A DNA stretch of 64,000 nucleotides from Thiospirochaeta perfilievii. GTDB taxonomy: Bacteria; Spirochaetota; Spirochaetia; DSM-2461. The notes below the pieces were generated by a model. That model did no database searches, had not been told where the DNA came from, and saw nothing but the letters and a program-made list of their open reading frames with translations. Shown one piece after another: positions 56,104 through 64,000 of the stretch; position 1 is the first letter of the stretch, and every line of letters begins with the position of its first letter. The DNA is taken from positions 1,116,001 to 1,180,000 of the forward strand of contig NZ_CP035807.1 in the NCBI RefSeq assembly GCF_008329945.1, given 5' to 3'. The position numbers and the translations under genes are program-made.

Positions 56104-56158
56104 AATACCTCCTGACAATATATTCTACAAAAATTTTTATGTTGTTATTATATTCCAT

Positions 56159-56250
56159 CTATTGTGTTAATTCAATAGTTATTTATCTAAATAACTATTC
56201 TATTGTGTTCTAGTTAGTTTTAAAAATATAGTATTTACAAATATTGTGAA
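56159..56250. promoter_or_regulatory. Palindrome and TTGTG half-sites in the hyd-rex divergent region
   Basis: A perfect palindrome of 12+2+12 bases (AATAGTTATTTA-TC-TAAATAACTATT) at 56174-56199 is flanked by direct repeats CTATTGTGTT at 56159-56168 and 56200-56209 (41 bases apart). A TTGTGAA lies at 56244-56250. TTGTG is the Rex half-site core, but no canonical TTGTGAA-N-TTCACAA pair is present. Operator function is inferred from position and symmetry. Confidence 0.5.
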
Positions 56251-56268
56251 TAGAGGTACATTAAAAAA

Positions 56269-56883
56269 ATGATTAACGATGAGACTGTAACTAGATTTAT
56301 AAAATATAACAGAATACTTTCACAATTAAAAAGTTTAGGGATGGCTAGAGTATTCTCAAACAACTTAGGGGACGCAATTGGTGTTACACCAGCTTTAGTA
56401 AGGAAGGATTTTTCAAGATTTGACCTTACAGGAAATAAACGTGGTGGGTATGAGATAGACCTGCTAATTGAAAAGCTGGATGAATTACTAGGAGGTAAGG
56501 GCCTAGAAAACATGATAATTATTGGATGCGGGAATATAGCAAAGGCACTAATTAATCATGGAGACTTCACCAAAGACGGGGGTAAGATTGTTGCCGGATT
56601 TGATATAGACCCACAGGTGGATAAATTTTCAGATATACCTATATATAATATTGATGTCCTAGAATCTTATATAAAAGAGCATGATATTAAGATTGGAATT
56701 TTAACAGTTCCTGAAGAGGCTGCTGCACTCATGTTTGAAAAACTTCTTGCGCTAGGTATAAAAGGGGTATTAAACTTTACCCCAGTGGAACTTAAGGGTT
56801 CCGACAGTTGCATAGTAAACAATGTAAATATTGGACTTGAGATAAAAAAACTAACTTACGAAGTTAAAAAGGCATTTGATTAA
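56269..56883 (+). CDS. rex: Redox-sensing repressor Rex
   Basis: 204 residues. N-terminal winged helix (RFIKYNRILSQLKSLGMARVFSNNLGDAIGVTPALVRKDFS), a Rossmann NAD(H) site (MIIIGCGNIAKALINH) and the C-terminal FTPVELK with the exchange helix. Represses fermentation and hydrogenase genes until NADH/NAD+ rises. Divergent from the hydrogenase operon, its probable target. Confidence 0.95.
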   Translation: MINDETVTRFIKYNRILSQLKSLGMARVFSNNLGDAIGVTPALVRKDFSRFDLTGNKRGGYEIDLLIEKLDELLGGKGLENMIIIGCGNIAKALINHGDFTKDGGKIVAGFDIDPQVDKFSDIPIYNIDVLESYIKEHDIKIGILTVPEEAAALMFEKLLALGIKGVLNFTPVELKGSDSCIVNNVNIGLEIKKLTYEVKKAFD

Positions 56884-56885
56884 TA

Positions 56886-57800
56886 ATGGAAAATATACCA
56901 ATAAATACTGACTCACCGTCTGTTATACAGGAGATTATTTACCAGTTAAAGATTAAGGATGTTATGAGTAAAGATCTAATAACTCTTAGGAAATCTGGAA
57001 CAATGAGAAATGTCCAAGTAACAATGGCAAAGTATAAACTCTCTGCAATTCCTATTACCAATTCCATGAGAATATTAGGTCTAGTTAGTATTGAGGATAT
57101 AATAAAGGCTTTAGACTACGGTTATATAAATGATAAAATTGAGAAGCATATGACTAGAAAGTTGATAGTTTTAGAGGATGATATGCCCTTGAGTTTTGCT
57201 ATATCATATTTTAATAAGTATAACTTTGGAAGGTTCCCAGTATTAAATAAAGAGAAGGAGTTAGTTGGTATTATCTCGATGAGGGATATAAATGCAAAAC
57301 TATTAGAGCACCTAAATAGTGCGATGCAGGCCCTTGAAAACTCTATTCTAAACGAAAATCCAAGTACAATTCAAAGTAACGAAAAAATATTTCAAACTAC
57401 TAAATTTAATTTCGAAATAGCTGGAAAAGCTTCAACTGAGATAAAAAAGAGTCTAAAAAAGTTAAACCTAGATAGAAAATTTATTCGAAGAGTAGCTGTA
57501 GCTTCCTACGAACTTGAGATAAACCAAGTAGTTCACTCAGACGGAGGAACTATAAAAGCTATATTTGATAAGGATAAAATAACAATAATTGCAAAGGATA
57601 GAGGTCCTGGAATACCAGATTTAAAGAAAGCTCTAACGGAGGGGTTTTCAACAGCAAACGACTGGATAAGAAGCCTTGGATTTGGAGCTGGGATGGGTCT
57701 ACCTAACTCTAAAAGAGTTGCTGATGGGTTTGATATAGAGTCATCAGAGAGTGGAACAACAGTTAAAGTTGATTTTAATATACCAAAGGAGTTGATATGA
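56886..57800 (+). CDS. CBS-pair protein with anti-sigma-type HATPase domain
   Basis: 304 residues. Two CBS domains (KDVMSKDLITLRKSGTMRNV, IEKHMTRKLIVLEDDMPLSF), a helical linker, then an RsbW-like ATPase (RRVAVASYELEINQVVHS, DRGPGIPDLKKAL, GFGAGMGLPNSKRVADGFDI). Adenylate sensing coupled to a partner-switching ATPase is inferred. Two bases after rex, so coexpressed. Confidence 0.88.
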   Translation: MENIPINTDSPSVIQEIIYQLKIKDVMSKDLITLRKSGTMRNVQVTMAKYKLSAIPITNSMRILGLVSIEDIIKALDYGYINDKIEKHMTRKLIVLEDDMPLSFAISYFNKYNFGRFPVLNKEKELVGIISMRDINAKLLEHLNSAMQALENSILNENPSTIQSNEKIFQTTKFNFEIAGKASTEIKKSLKKLNLDRKFIRRVAVASYELEINQVVHSDGGTIKAIFDKDKITIIAKDRGPGIPDLKKALTEGFSTANDWIRSLGFGAGMGLPNSKRVADGFDIESSESGTTVKVDFNIPKELI

Positions 57801-58123
57801 AAACAGATGAATTAGAGAAAAACCTCGGGTTAGTACCCGCCTATAATGATTATGAAATTAATAATATTGTTACTGGTTTCACATCGGATCTTTTAAGTGA
57901 TGTAATGGGTAATGCGGATGAAGATAGTGTATTAATTACAATTCAAGCCCATAAAAATACAATTGCATGCTGCTCTCTAGCAGGAATTACTGCGGTTATT
58001 ATATGTAGTGGAAGAAAAGTTCCCCAGGATATGATAGATGCAGCAAAGGATGAGGGTATTGCCATTTTTACAACAAAGGATAATCAATTTACAACTTCAT
58101 TTAAAGTTCACGGAATATTATAA
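57797..58123 (+). CDS. DRTGG-like domain protein
   Basis: 108 residues with the DRTGG/PTA-like alternating fold (DLLSDVMGNADEDSVLITIQAHKNTIACCSLAGITAVIICSG, AAKDEGIAIFTTKDNQF). Overlaps both neighbours by one to four bases. Function unknown; it recurs beside CBS/HATPase and PHP genes. Confidence 0.75.
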   Translation: MKTDELEKNLGLVPAYNDYEINNIVTGFTSDLLSDVMGNADEDSVLITIQAHKNTIACCSLAGITAVIICSGRKVPQDMIDAAKDEGIAIFTTKDNQFTTSFKVHGIL

Positions 58124-58830
58124 TGAAGGTAAGGTGTGATCTACACATTCACTCCTGCCTAAGCCCCTGTGGGGATCTAGAGATGTCCCCCAACGCAATA
58201 GCCCAGGAGGCTAAAAAAAGAGGCCTGGATGTTATTGCATTAACAGATCACAACACAGCCCTTAATACCCCAGCATTTATGACCGCATGTAATAAAGCAG
58301 GTATTTTTGGTATATATGGCATAGAGATTACGTCCAGTGAAGAGGCCCATGTATTAGCACTATTTAAAAAACCAGAAACAGCTGTTGAAATGGGTAAGTT
58401 AGTATATAAAAGTCTACTATCTGGTAAAAATGATCCAGAAAAGTGGGGGGATCAAGTCTACTTAGATGATGATGAGAATATTATTGGAGAGGTAGAAAAG
58501 TATCTTACAGGGGGAGCGAGTATATACTCAATATCAGAACTTTTAGAGATGACCCTAAAAAGAGATGGTATATTTATTCCTGCCCATATTGATAAACCCC
58601 AATTTAGTATAAAAAGTCAGCTAGGTTTTCTTCCAGATGAGGAGTATAGTGCTATAGGCCTTACAAAGTTACCACCTATTATGGAGTTAAAAGGAAAGCC
58701 ATTTATAACAAACTCCGATGCTCACTACTTACATAATATTGGAGATAGAAGTTTTACCTTAGATATAGAGGACCTATCTTTTTCTCATATAAAAGAGGCA
58801 ATTGTTAGGGGAAAAATAACAATAAATTAA
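58123..58830 (+). CDS. PHP-domain phosphoesterase
   Basis: 235 residues. PHP metal motifs CDLHIHSCLSPCGD, ALTDHNTAL, GIEITSSEEAHVLALF, PAHIDKP and TNSDAHYL are all present, predicting a metal-dependent phosphatase or nuclease-type hydrolase. Last gene of the rex operon; substrate unknown. Confidence 0.88.
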   Translation: MKVRCDLHIHSCLSPCGDLEMSPNAIAQEAKKRGLDVIALTDHNTALNTPAFMTACNKAGIFGIYGIEITSSEEAHVLALFKKPETAVEMGKLVYKSLLSGKNDPEKWGDQVYLDDDENIIGEVEKYLTGGASIYSISELLEMTLKRDGIFIPAHIDKPQFSIKSQLGFLPDEEYSAIGLTKLPPIMELKGKPFITNSDAHYLHNIGDRSFTLDIEDLSFSHIKEAIVRGKITIN

Positions 58831-58875
58831 TACTTTTTTAATAACTAGAAGTATAAACAAGTATATAATATTTTT

Positions 58876-60228
58876 ATGACAATCATCACAAGACTCAAAC
58901 TGTCCTACACATCACTAGTATTAGTACCATTTTTAGTATTTATTTTTACTTCAGCTTTTTATAAAGATGATTTTATGTTTACTATCCATGGTTTAAAACT
59001 CTCAGTGCAGACAGAGCAGTTTAATAGGGTGTTATACAAAACCCTAGATAATAACCCAGATTCAATGTTAACAGAGGAAAAACTAAGAGAACTAATATCC
59101 TATACAAAGTACCCTGAATATATTACATGTTTTGTAGTAATTAACGATAAAGTACAACTCTCTGTTGGTAGAGAGTTAAAAGTTATTGAAAGATATATAC
59201 AAGAACAGAAATATCTCAATTACTGGATCTTTAATACCACAGATGGAAGAACTGCATCTGTATATTTTATAAATACAAGAAGACAGTATCAGACATTTCC
59301 AATTGGGATCTTATACCCAATTATATTTTATATTATTTTCATAAGTCTACTCTCTTATCTTACAGCAAAAAAAATAACTAGGCCACTTAATAAATTAAAA
59401 AATGCAGCACTAAGTATTAAGGATGAAGATTTTGATATTGACTTAAGCTACAATAAAGTAGATGAAATAAAAGATGTTTTTATAGCCTTTGATGAGATGA
59501 GGTTAAGATTAAAACACAATGTAGAGAAACAGTTAAAATATGAGAAGAGTAGAACAGAGCTTATTGCGAATATCTCCCATGACCTAAAAACACCTATTAC
59601 TGCAATAAAAGGGTATATAGAAGGAATAGTCGATGGTGTTGCAAATACGCCACAAAAAATGCAGAAATACCACGAAACAATTTTTAGGAAAGTTAACCTA
59701 TTAGATAGTTTAATTGATAACCTATTTCTATCATCAAAATTAGAACTTAGAAATGAGCCATTCCACTTTACCATTGTCAATTTAAACATGTTTTTATCAG
59801 ACTTAATAGAAGAGATTCGTTTTGATAAACCTGACTTAAAAATAGACATAAACTCATCAAACAGTAAAACAATGATAAATGCTGACCCTATACAGCTACA
59901 AAGGGTTATTTATAACATAATTGGAAACTCTATAAAATATAATGATAAAGAGAGATGTGAAATCCTAGTTTCAATTGATACTGATACCAAATTTACAAAA
60001 ATATCAATTATGGATAATGGAATTGGTATAGATACTGAAAATTTAGATAAAATATTCAATCAATTTTTTAGATCTGACCCTGCAAGATCATCATCCACCG
60101 AAGGGACAGGACTAGGGCTATCTATTGCAAAACAGATAATAAGAGAACATGGTGGAAAAATATGGGGAACTAACAATTCTAATAATGGAGTTACAATTAG
60201 TTTTACCCTGCCAATTATTAAGGAGTGA
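58876..60228 (+). CDS. Sensor histidine kinase
   Basis: 450 residues. Two membrane helices (about 13-30 and 146-168) enclose an extracytoplasmic sensor; then HAMP, HisKA (ELIANISHDLKTPITAIKGYIEG, phospho-His) and HATPase (QRVIYNIIGNSIKYND, IMDNGIGID, GTGLGLSIAKQIIREHGG). Overlaps its regulator by four bases. Signal unknown. Confidence 0.93.
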   Translation: MTIITRLKLSYTSLVLVPFLVFIFTSAFYKDDFMFTIHGLKLSVQTEQFNRVLYKTLDNNPDSMLTEEKLRELISYTKYPEYITCFVVINDKVQLSVGRELKVIERYIQEQKYLNYWIFNTTDGRTASVYFINTRRQYQTFPIGILYPIIFYIIFISLLSYLTAKKITRPLNKLKNAALSIKDEDFDIDLSYNKVDEIKDVFIAFDEMRLRLKHNVEKQLKYEKSRTELIANISHDLKTPITAIKGYIEGIVDGVANTPQKMQKYHETIFRKVNLLDSLIDNLFLSSKLELRNEPFHFTIVNLNMFLSDLIEEIRFDKPDLKIDINSSNSKTMINADPIQLQRVIYNIIGNSIKYNDKERCEILVSIDTDTKFTKISIMDNGIGIDTENLDKIFNQFFRSDPARSSSTEGTGLGLSIAKQIIREHGGKIWGTNNSNNGVTISFTLPIIKE

Positions 60229-60923
60229 ATATGAATAAAATATTAATCATCGAAGATGATATAAGTATCGCAGAACTAGAGAGGGACTACCTTGAAGCTG
60301 AGAATTTTATTGTTGATATTATTTCCGATGGGGAGAAAGGACTTTCCACGGCCCTAGGCAGTGACTACTCTTTAATTGTACTGGATGTAATGTTACCTAG
60401 TATGGATGGCTTTAAAATACTAAGAGAGATTAGGCAGAAGAAGGAGACTCCAATTTTGATGGTTTCTGCAAAAAAGGAGGATTTTGATAAAATTCGAGGT
60501 TTAGGCCTTGGAGCAGATGACTATATGACAAAGCCCTTTAGTCCAAGTGAGATGACAGCAAGGGTAAAGGCCCATATTAATAGGTATAACAAGCTATCTG
60601 GAGCATTAACTAATAATGAAACAATGAAAACTATAAATATAAGAGGCCTTGAGCTTAATAGAGAGTATAAAAGTGTAAAACACAATGGTGAACAGGTAAT
60701 ACTTACATCAAAAGAGTTCGAAATTCTCTATCTTTTAATGTCAAACCCTAACAAAGTCTATTCAAAACAGGAGATATTTGACCAAATATGGGGAGACTCC
60801 TACGGTGATATTTCTACCATTACGGTCCATATAAGAAAAATTAGGGAGAAGATAGAGAATGACCCATCTACTCCTGAATATATTGAAACACTTTGGGGTA
60901 TTGGGTATAGGTTCCCCCTTTAA
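60225..60923 (+). CDS. OmpR-family response regulator
   Basis: 232 residues. Receiver domain (LIIEDDISIAELERDYLEA, Asp in IVLDVMLPSMDG, Lys in YMTKPFSPSE) and a C-terminal winged helix (LTSKEFEILYLLMSNPNKVYSKQEIFDQIWG, TVHIRKIREKIE). Partner of the kinase before it. Confidence 0.95.
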   Translation: MNMNKILIIEDDISIAELERDYLEAENFIVDIISDGEKGLSTALGSDYSLIVLDVMLPSMDGFKILREIRQKKETPILMVSAKKEDFDKIRGLGLGADDYMTKPFSPSEMTARVKAHINRYNKLSGALTNNETMKTINIRGLELNREYKSVKHNGEQVILTSKEFEILYLLMSNPNKVYSKQEIFDQIWGDSYGDISTITVHIRKIREKIENDPSTPEYIETLWGIGYRFPL

Positions 60924-61195
60924 GTTCTACTTAGCATTTTACCTATGGAACCACCATTTGTAACATACTTATACCCTTGGGATTTTAGAATATTTAAAGC
61001 CGCTGCAGATCTACCACCACTTGCACAATAAATAGTTATTCTGTGGTCTGGATATATTTTATTCTTCCTAATTCCTTTAAAAAACTCATTGTATGGAATA
61101 TTTATGGCGCCCTTAACATGGCCAGACTTAAACTCTCCCCTTGTTCTTACATCAATAATTACTAATTTACCTGCCAAAACAACCTCCACAAACAA
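60920..61195 (-). CDS. Rhodanese-like domain protein
   Basis: 91-residue single rhodanese domain: VIIDVRTRGEFKSGHVKGAINIPYNEF and the active loop YCASGGRSAAA with the persulfide cysteine. Sulfur transfer role from family. Its end overlaps the convergent regulator gene by four bases. Confidence 0.88.
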   Translation of the reverse strand: MFVEVVLAGKLVIIDVRTRGEFKSGHVKGAINIPYNEFFKGIRKNKIYPDHRITIYCASGGRSAAALNILKSQGYKYVTNGGSIGKMLSRT

Positions 61196-61295
61196 AGTAT
61201 ATTAAAACCAATATATAGTAAATATACATAATATAGAAATAAATTATTCTCCTTAAAATATTGAAACAATAAAAATAAAATAGAATACTTTGTCT

Positions 61296-62651
61296 ATGCA
61301 TAAAAACGATTTATTAGAGGGTAGTATCCCTAAACATATGGTAAGACTAGCAATCCCAAGCATTGGTGGTATGTTAGCAATAATTCTATTTAATATAACA
61401 GACACTTTTTTTGTCTCTAAGTTAGGGATAAAACCATTAGCTGCTATGGGTTTTACATTTCCTATTGTAATGATAATTGGTGCATTCTCCTCAGGGATTA
61501 GTATGGGGTCAGGTTCAATACTTGCTAGGGCAATGGGGAAAAAAGACCACCAATTAATGAAGAGAGTAGCTACAGATGGAATACTATTATCTGTTTTGTC
61601 GGTAGTTATTATATCAACTATGGGGTTATTAACCATTACTCCACTTTTTACATTTATGAATGCAGATGCAAGTGTAGTTCCTCTTATAAAGGATTATATG
61701 GTTGTATGGTACTCAGGTGTAGTATTTGTAGTTATGCCTCCAGTTAGTGATTCAGCCATGCGAGCGATTGGAGATATGAAGAGACCATTTTATGTAATGA
61801 TGGTTTGTGCTGTAGTGAATGTAATATTGGACCCTATTTTTATATTTGATAAGTTTACTTTTTTAATATTTGAAATCAAAGGCCTTGATATGGGTATTAA
61901 GGGTGCGGCTATTGCTACAATTATATCCAGGGCTTCTGGAGCAGTACTATCTTTATCATTTGTAAAATTTAAATATGGCCTTCTAGATTTTCATTATAAA
62001 TCCATTTCCGAGCTTTTTATATCATGGAGAAATATTTTATCCATAGGTATCCCAGGTGCACTTGTTCGACTACTACCCCAGGTTGTCCGTCTTGTATTAA
62101 CAAAAGTAACAGCTATAGTTGGTGGAACAGTTGCTGTTGCAGCAATAACGGCAGGTAGTAGAATAGAGAGTTTCTCCGCTGTTTTAAGCATGGCTGTAGG
62201 TGTAAGCTTAATGCCAATTATGGGTCAAAATTACGGCGCAGGAAAACATGAGAGGGTTGAGAGTACAAGAAAAATTATATTTAAACTCTCTATTATTTTT
62301 GGAGTATTTTTAACTATGCTGGCAACTCTTTTTTGGCGGCCATTAGGTGGAATATTCTCTACAAACCCTAGGGTAATAGAGTTAATTGGAATATATTTAG
62401 TTATTATGATGATCGGTTCAATTGGGTTAAACCAATATAACTGGTTATCAGAGGGATTAAATGCAATTGGCAAACCAAGGGTTTCATTAAAACTAAACGG
62501 CTATGGAACCATACTCCTTCTACTTCCATCCATGTTAATTGGTGCAAAAGCTGCAGGCTTTATTGGAATGGTTATAGGCCTTGCCCTAAGCCAAATAATC
62601 CTAGGTTTTATTGCTGAGAATAAAGTCAAAAAGACTTTACTAATACATTGA
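61296..62651 (+). CDS. MATE-family efflux transporter
   Basis: 451 residues from the ATG at 61296 (a TTG at 61290 is less likely). Twelve membrane helices in two halves. Typical segments are LAIPSIGGMLAIILFNITDTFFVSKLG, GISMGSGSILARAMGKKD and SLMPIMGQNYGAGKHERV. Ion-driven drug or metabolite exporter; substrate not predictable. Confidence 0.92.
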   Translation: MHKNDLLEGSIPKHMVRLAIPSIGGMLAIILFNITDTFFVSKLGIKPLAAMGFTFPIVMIIGAFSSGISMGSGSILARAMGKKDHQLMKRVATDGILLSVLSVVIISTMGLLTITPLFTFMNADASVVPLIKDYMVVWYSGVVFVVMPPVSDSAMRAIGDMKRPFYVMMVCAVVNVILDPIFIFDKFTFLIFEIKGLDMGIKGAAIATIISRASGAVLSLSFVKFKYGLLDFHYKSISELFISWRNILSIGIPGALVRLLPQVVRLVLTKVTAIVGGTVAVAAITAGSRIESFSAVLSMAVGVSLMPIMGQNYGAGKHERVESTRKIIFKLSIIFGVFLTMLATLFWRPLGGIFSTNPRVIELIGIYLVIMMIGSIGLNQYNWLSEGLNAIGKPRVSLKLNGYGTILLLLPSMLIGAKAAGFIGMVIGLALSQIILGFIAENKVKKTLLIH

Positions 62652-62697
62652 TTCTACTTTAAAGTTATTTCAAAATTAAAAATATAAAAGGATATTT

Positions 62698-63753
62698 ATG
62701 AAAAAACTATTATTAATAGCAATAATGTCAATATTATTGCTAATTTCATGTGACCAAATTGAAGGTCTTTTTAAAAACCCATCAACAGATGATACAGAAA
62801 ACCCTACTGTTTCTAGCCTAAACATAACTCCATCGGAGATTACATCAAACTCTTTGGTTTTAACTTGGGAGTTAGCAAGTGATAACATTACTGAACAAAA
62901 TGATTTGTTATACAAAGTGGAACAGAGCGTTAATTCAACAACAACTGTTTTACTTGATTGGGTAGCAAACAAGTCAACTTTAAACTTAACAGATCTAACA
63001 GAAGTGACTGAGTATGTTTATTCTGTTAAAGTTAAGGATCAAGCTGGTAACGAACTATCTTATAATACTCTTACACAAGATACACCACATATATATGAAG
63101 GGGTATGGGAATTCTACCAAGAGTCTGAAGATGGATCAAATAGTAATCACTATTTATTTACAATAGAAAAAAACTCAATTAAATTAAGAATCGAAGAAAC
63201 AGAGGATTACCAAATAGAACTAATAATGGATCTAACAGTTGTAGATGACAAAATGACTTTTTCTCCAAACCAAGCAAGGAATTTACCAGATGGTGAATTT
63301 CTAGAGGATACAGATTCTCCAGAACTCACTATGTTCTATAGCGTTGATAAAGATAATATTATCTTTTATGAGGGCGATGAAACATCTTCAAATATTGCCT
63401 CCTGGATTTTAACAAGACAAGGATTTGAGGAATCAAGCTACAACGATGGAGAGTCTATAGTAGGAAGATGGGGTTGGTCCACAACATCAATTATATATAA
63501 TGATGATGGTAGTTTTGAACAGCTAGAAGGGGATCAGGTTCAGGCAAAAGGAAACTATGAAGTACTAAATAATAATAAAAAATATAAACTTAATACTACT
63601 CATATATGGGATGCTAGTTCCCTTAAAGAACTTACAGAAGAAGAAAAGATTGATTATGCAACGGAAGGAGACCTCTACTTAGTTGATGGATTAATGTGTC
63701 AAGATCCTGGATATGGTATTGATAATACAAAGTATATCTATAAAAAAAGATAG
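62698..63753 (+). CDS. Lipoprotein with a fibronectin type III-like domain
   Basis: 351 residues. Lipobox at residues 15-18 (LLISC, Cys19) gives a lipid-anchored protein. A fibronectin III-like domain spans about residues 35-125 (LNITPSEITSNSLVLTWELASD, YVYSVKVKDQAGN). The remaining beta-rich part has two similar lipocalin-like stretches (GVWEFYQES and GRWGWSTTS). Function unknown. Confidence 0.8.
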   Translation: MKKLLLIAIMSILLLISCDQIEGLFKNPSTDDTENPTVSSLNITPSEITSNSLVLTWELASDNITEQNDLLYKVEQSVNSTTTVLLDWVANKSTLNLTDLTEVTEYVYSVKVKDQAGNELSYNTLTQDTPHIYEGVWEFYQESEDGSNSNHYLFTIEKNSIKLRIEETEDYQIELIMDLTVVDDKMTFSPNQARNLPDGEFLEDTDSPELTMFYSVDKDNIIFYEGDETSSNIASWILTRQGFEESSYNDGESIVGRWGWSTTSIIYNDDGSFEQLEGDQVQAKGNYEVLNNNKKYKLNTTHIWDASSLKELTEEEKIDYATEGDLYLVDGLMCQDPGYGIDNTKYIYKKR

Positions 63754-63761
63754 TTAATAAT

Positions 63762-63787
63762 AATGGAACTATTAATTTAGTTCCATT
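63762..63787. terminator. Bidirectional terminator
   Basis: Perfect 10-bp stem (AATGGAACTA / TAGTTCCATT) with a 6-base loop, between the lipoprotein gene and the convergent thioredoxin-like gene. Confidence 0.65.
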
Positions 63788-63796
63788 TATAATCTG

Positions 63797-64000
63797 CTAA
63801 CTCTCCAACATTTTTGATATTCTTCCAATCCTGGAATCAATATCATCCATGGACATATACCTAGCCTCTCTAATACTCTCCCTGCCCTCTACAAATACAA
63901 GTAGTCCAGGAATCGTAAATAGCGAGTATTGACCTATAATTGTTTCATCATTATCTAGATTTATATAGTACTGATTAAGGTTTGGGTACTTATCTGCAAT
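63797..64000 (-). CDS. Thioredoxin-like protein, C-terminal part
   Basis: 67 codons open to the window edge. INLDNDETIIGQYSLFTIPGLLVFVEGRE contains the cis-proline (TIP) of the thioredoxin fold and the following strand; a final helix ends SKMLES. The active-site CxxC would lie beyond the window, so redox activity cannot be judged. Confidence 0.75.
   Translation of the reverse strand: MADKYPNLNQYYINLDNDETIIGQYSLFTIPGLLVFVEGRESIREARYMSMDDIDSRIGRISKMLES

Noticed and set aside
56234-56250. Canonical Rex operator
   Set aside because: TTTACAA-ATA-TTGTGAA has half-sites pointing outward, the reverse of the known TTGTGAA-N-TTCACAA order.

Overview
The window is 64 kb of AT-rich bacterial chromosome from an anaerobic, fermentative, Gram-negative-type bacterium, most likely a free-living spirochaete. 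That assignment is inferred from gene content: a trimeric [FeFe] hydrogenase next to Rex, FeoAB, class III fructose-bisphosphatase, an LplB/YtcP-type sugar transporter and split CBS/HATPase/DRTGG/PHP genes. No rRNA, tRNA or CRISPR array was seen.

Left chromosomal part (1-17960): the end of an AraC-type regulator and a carbohydrate ABC transporter; a Na+/H+ antiporter fused to a PTS EIIA domain; a GNAT acetyltransferase carrying an in-frame array of a 39-bp palindromic repeat; class III FBPase; an aldehyde dehydrogenase; feoA-feoB-feoC-like; a minus-strand operon (QueD-like protein, D12-class DNA adenine methylase, RsmC/RlmG-like rRNA methylase); murE and a YuiD-type protein.

Genomic island (about 17975-39612): a 15-bp perfect direct repeat brackets 21.6 kb lying between the yuiD-like gene and ddl. 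Each end also carries a pair of TGTTTACA motifs with identical spacing, and a truncated tyrosine recombinase sits beside the right repeat, as expected for an integrated element. The cargo is a ribosomal peptide (RiPP) cluster: three paralogous precursors (41-52 aa), each with six cysteines spaced exactly every third residue (CXX repeats); a 704-aa radical SAM/SPASM maturase that appears to fuse two proteins of the 'CXXX-repeat' maturation systems; a secreted transglutaminase-like protein; an ABC exporter; a Bce-type ABC ATPase/permease pair; small accessory proteins; an unknown divergent protein; and a membrane-bound LuxR-type regulator. Three IS66-family elements with clean 8-bp target duplications interrupt the exporter, the Bce-type ATPase and the unknown protein. 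Removing each element with one target copy restores an intact reading frame, so inactivation is recent. IS4, IS30 and IS21-type elements or remnants fill the edges.

Right chromosomal part (39635-64000): ddl; an FGGY kinase; a degenerate GGDEF protein; a response regulator-histidine kinase with a frameshift in an A run; a degenerate PAP2 membrane protein; TPR and AKR-like proteins; a class V aminotransferase; two tandem Peripla_BP_6-type binding proteins; the hydrogenase operon (HydC-like, HATPase, [2Fe-2S] ferredoxin, HydB, HydA) divergent from rex; CBS-HATPase/DRTGG-like/PHP genes; a two-component system; a rhodanese; a MATE exporter; a lipoprotein; and the end of a thioredoxin-like gene. 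Electron flow (hydrogenase and Rex), iron supply (Feo, for FeS proteins including the radical SAM enzyme) and sugar uptake fit a fermentative lifestyle.
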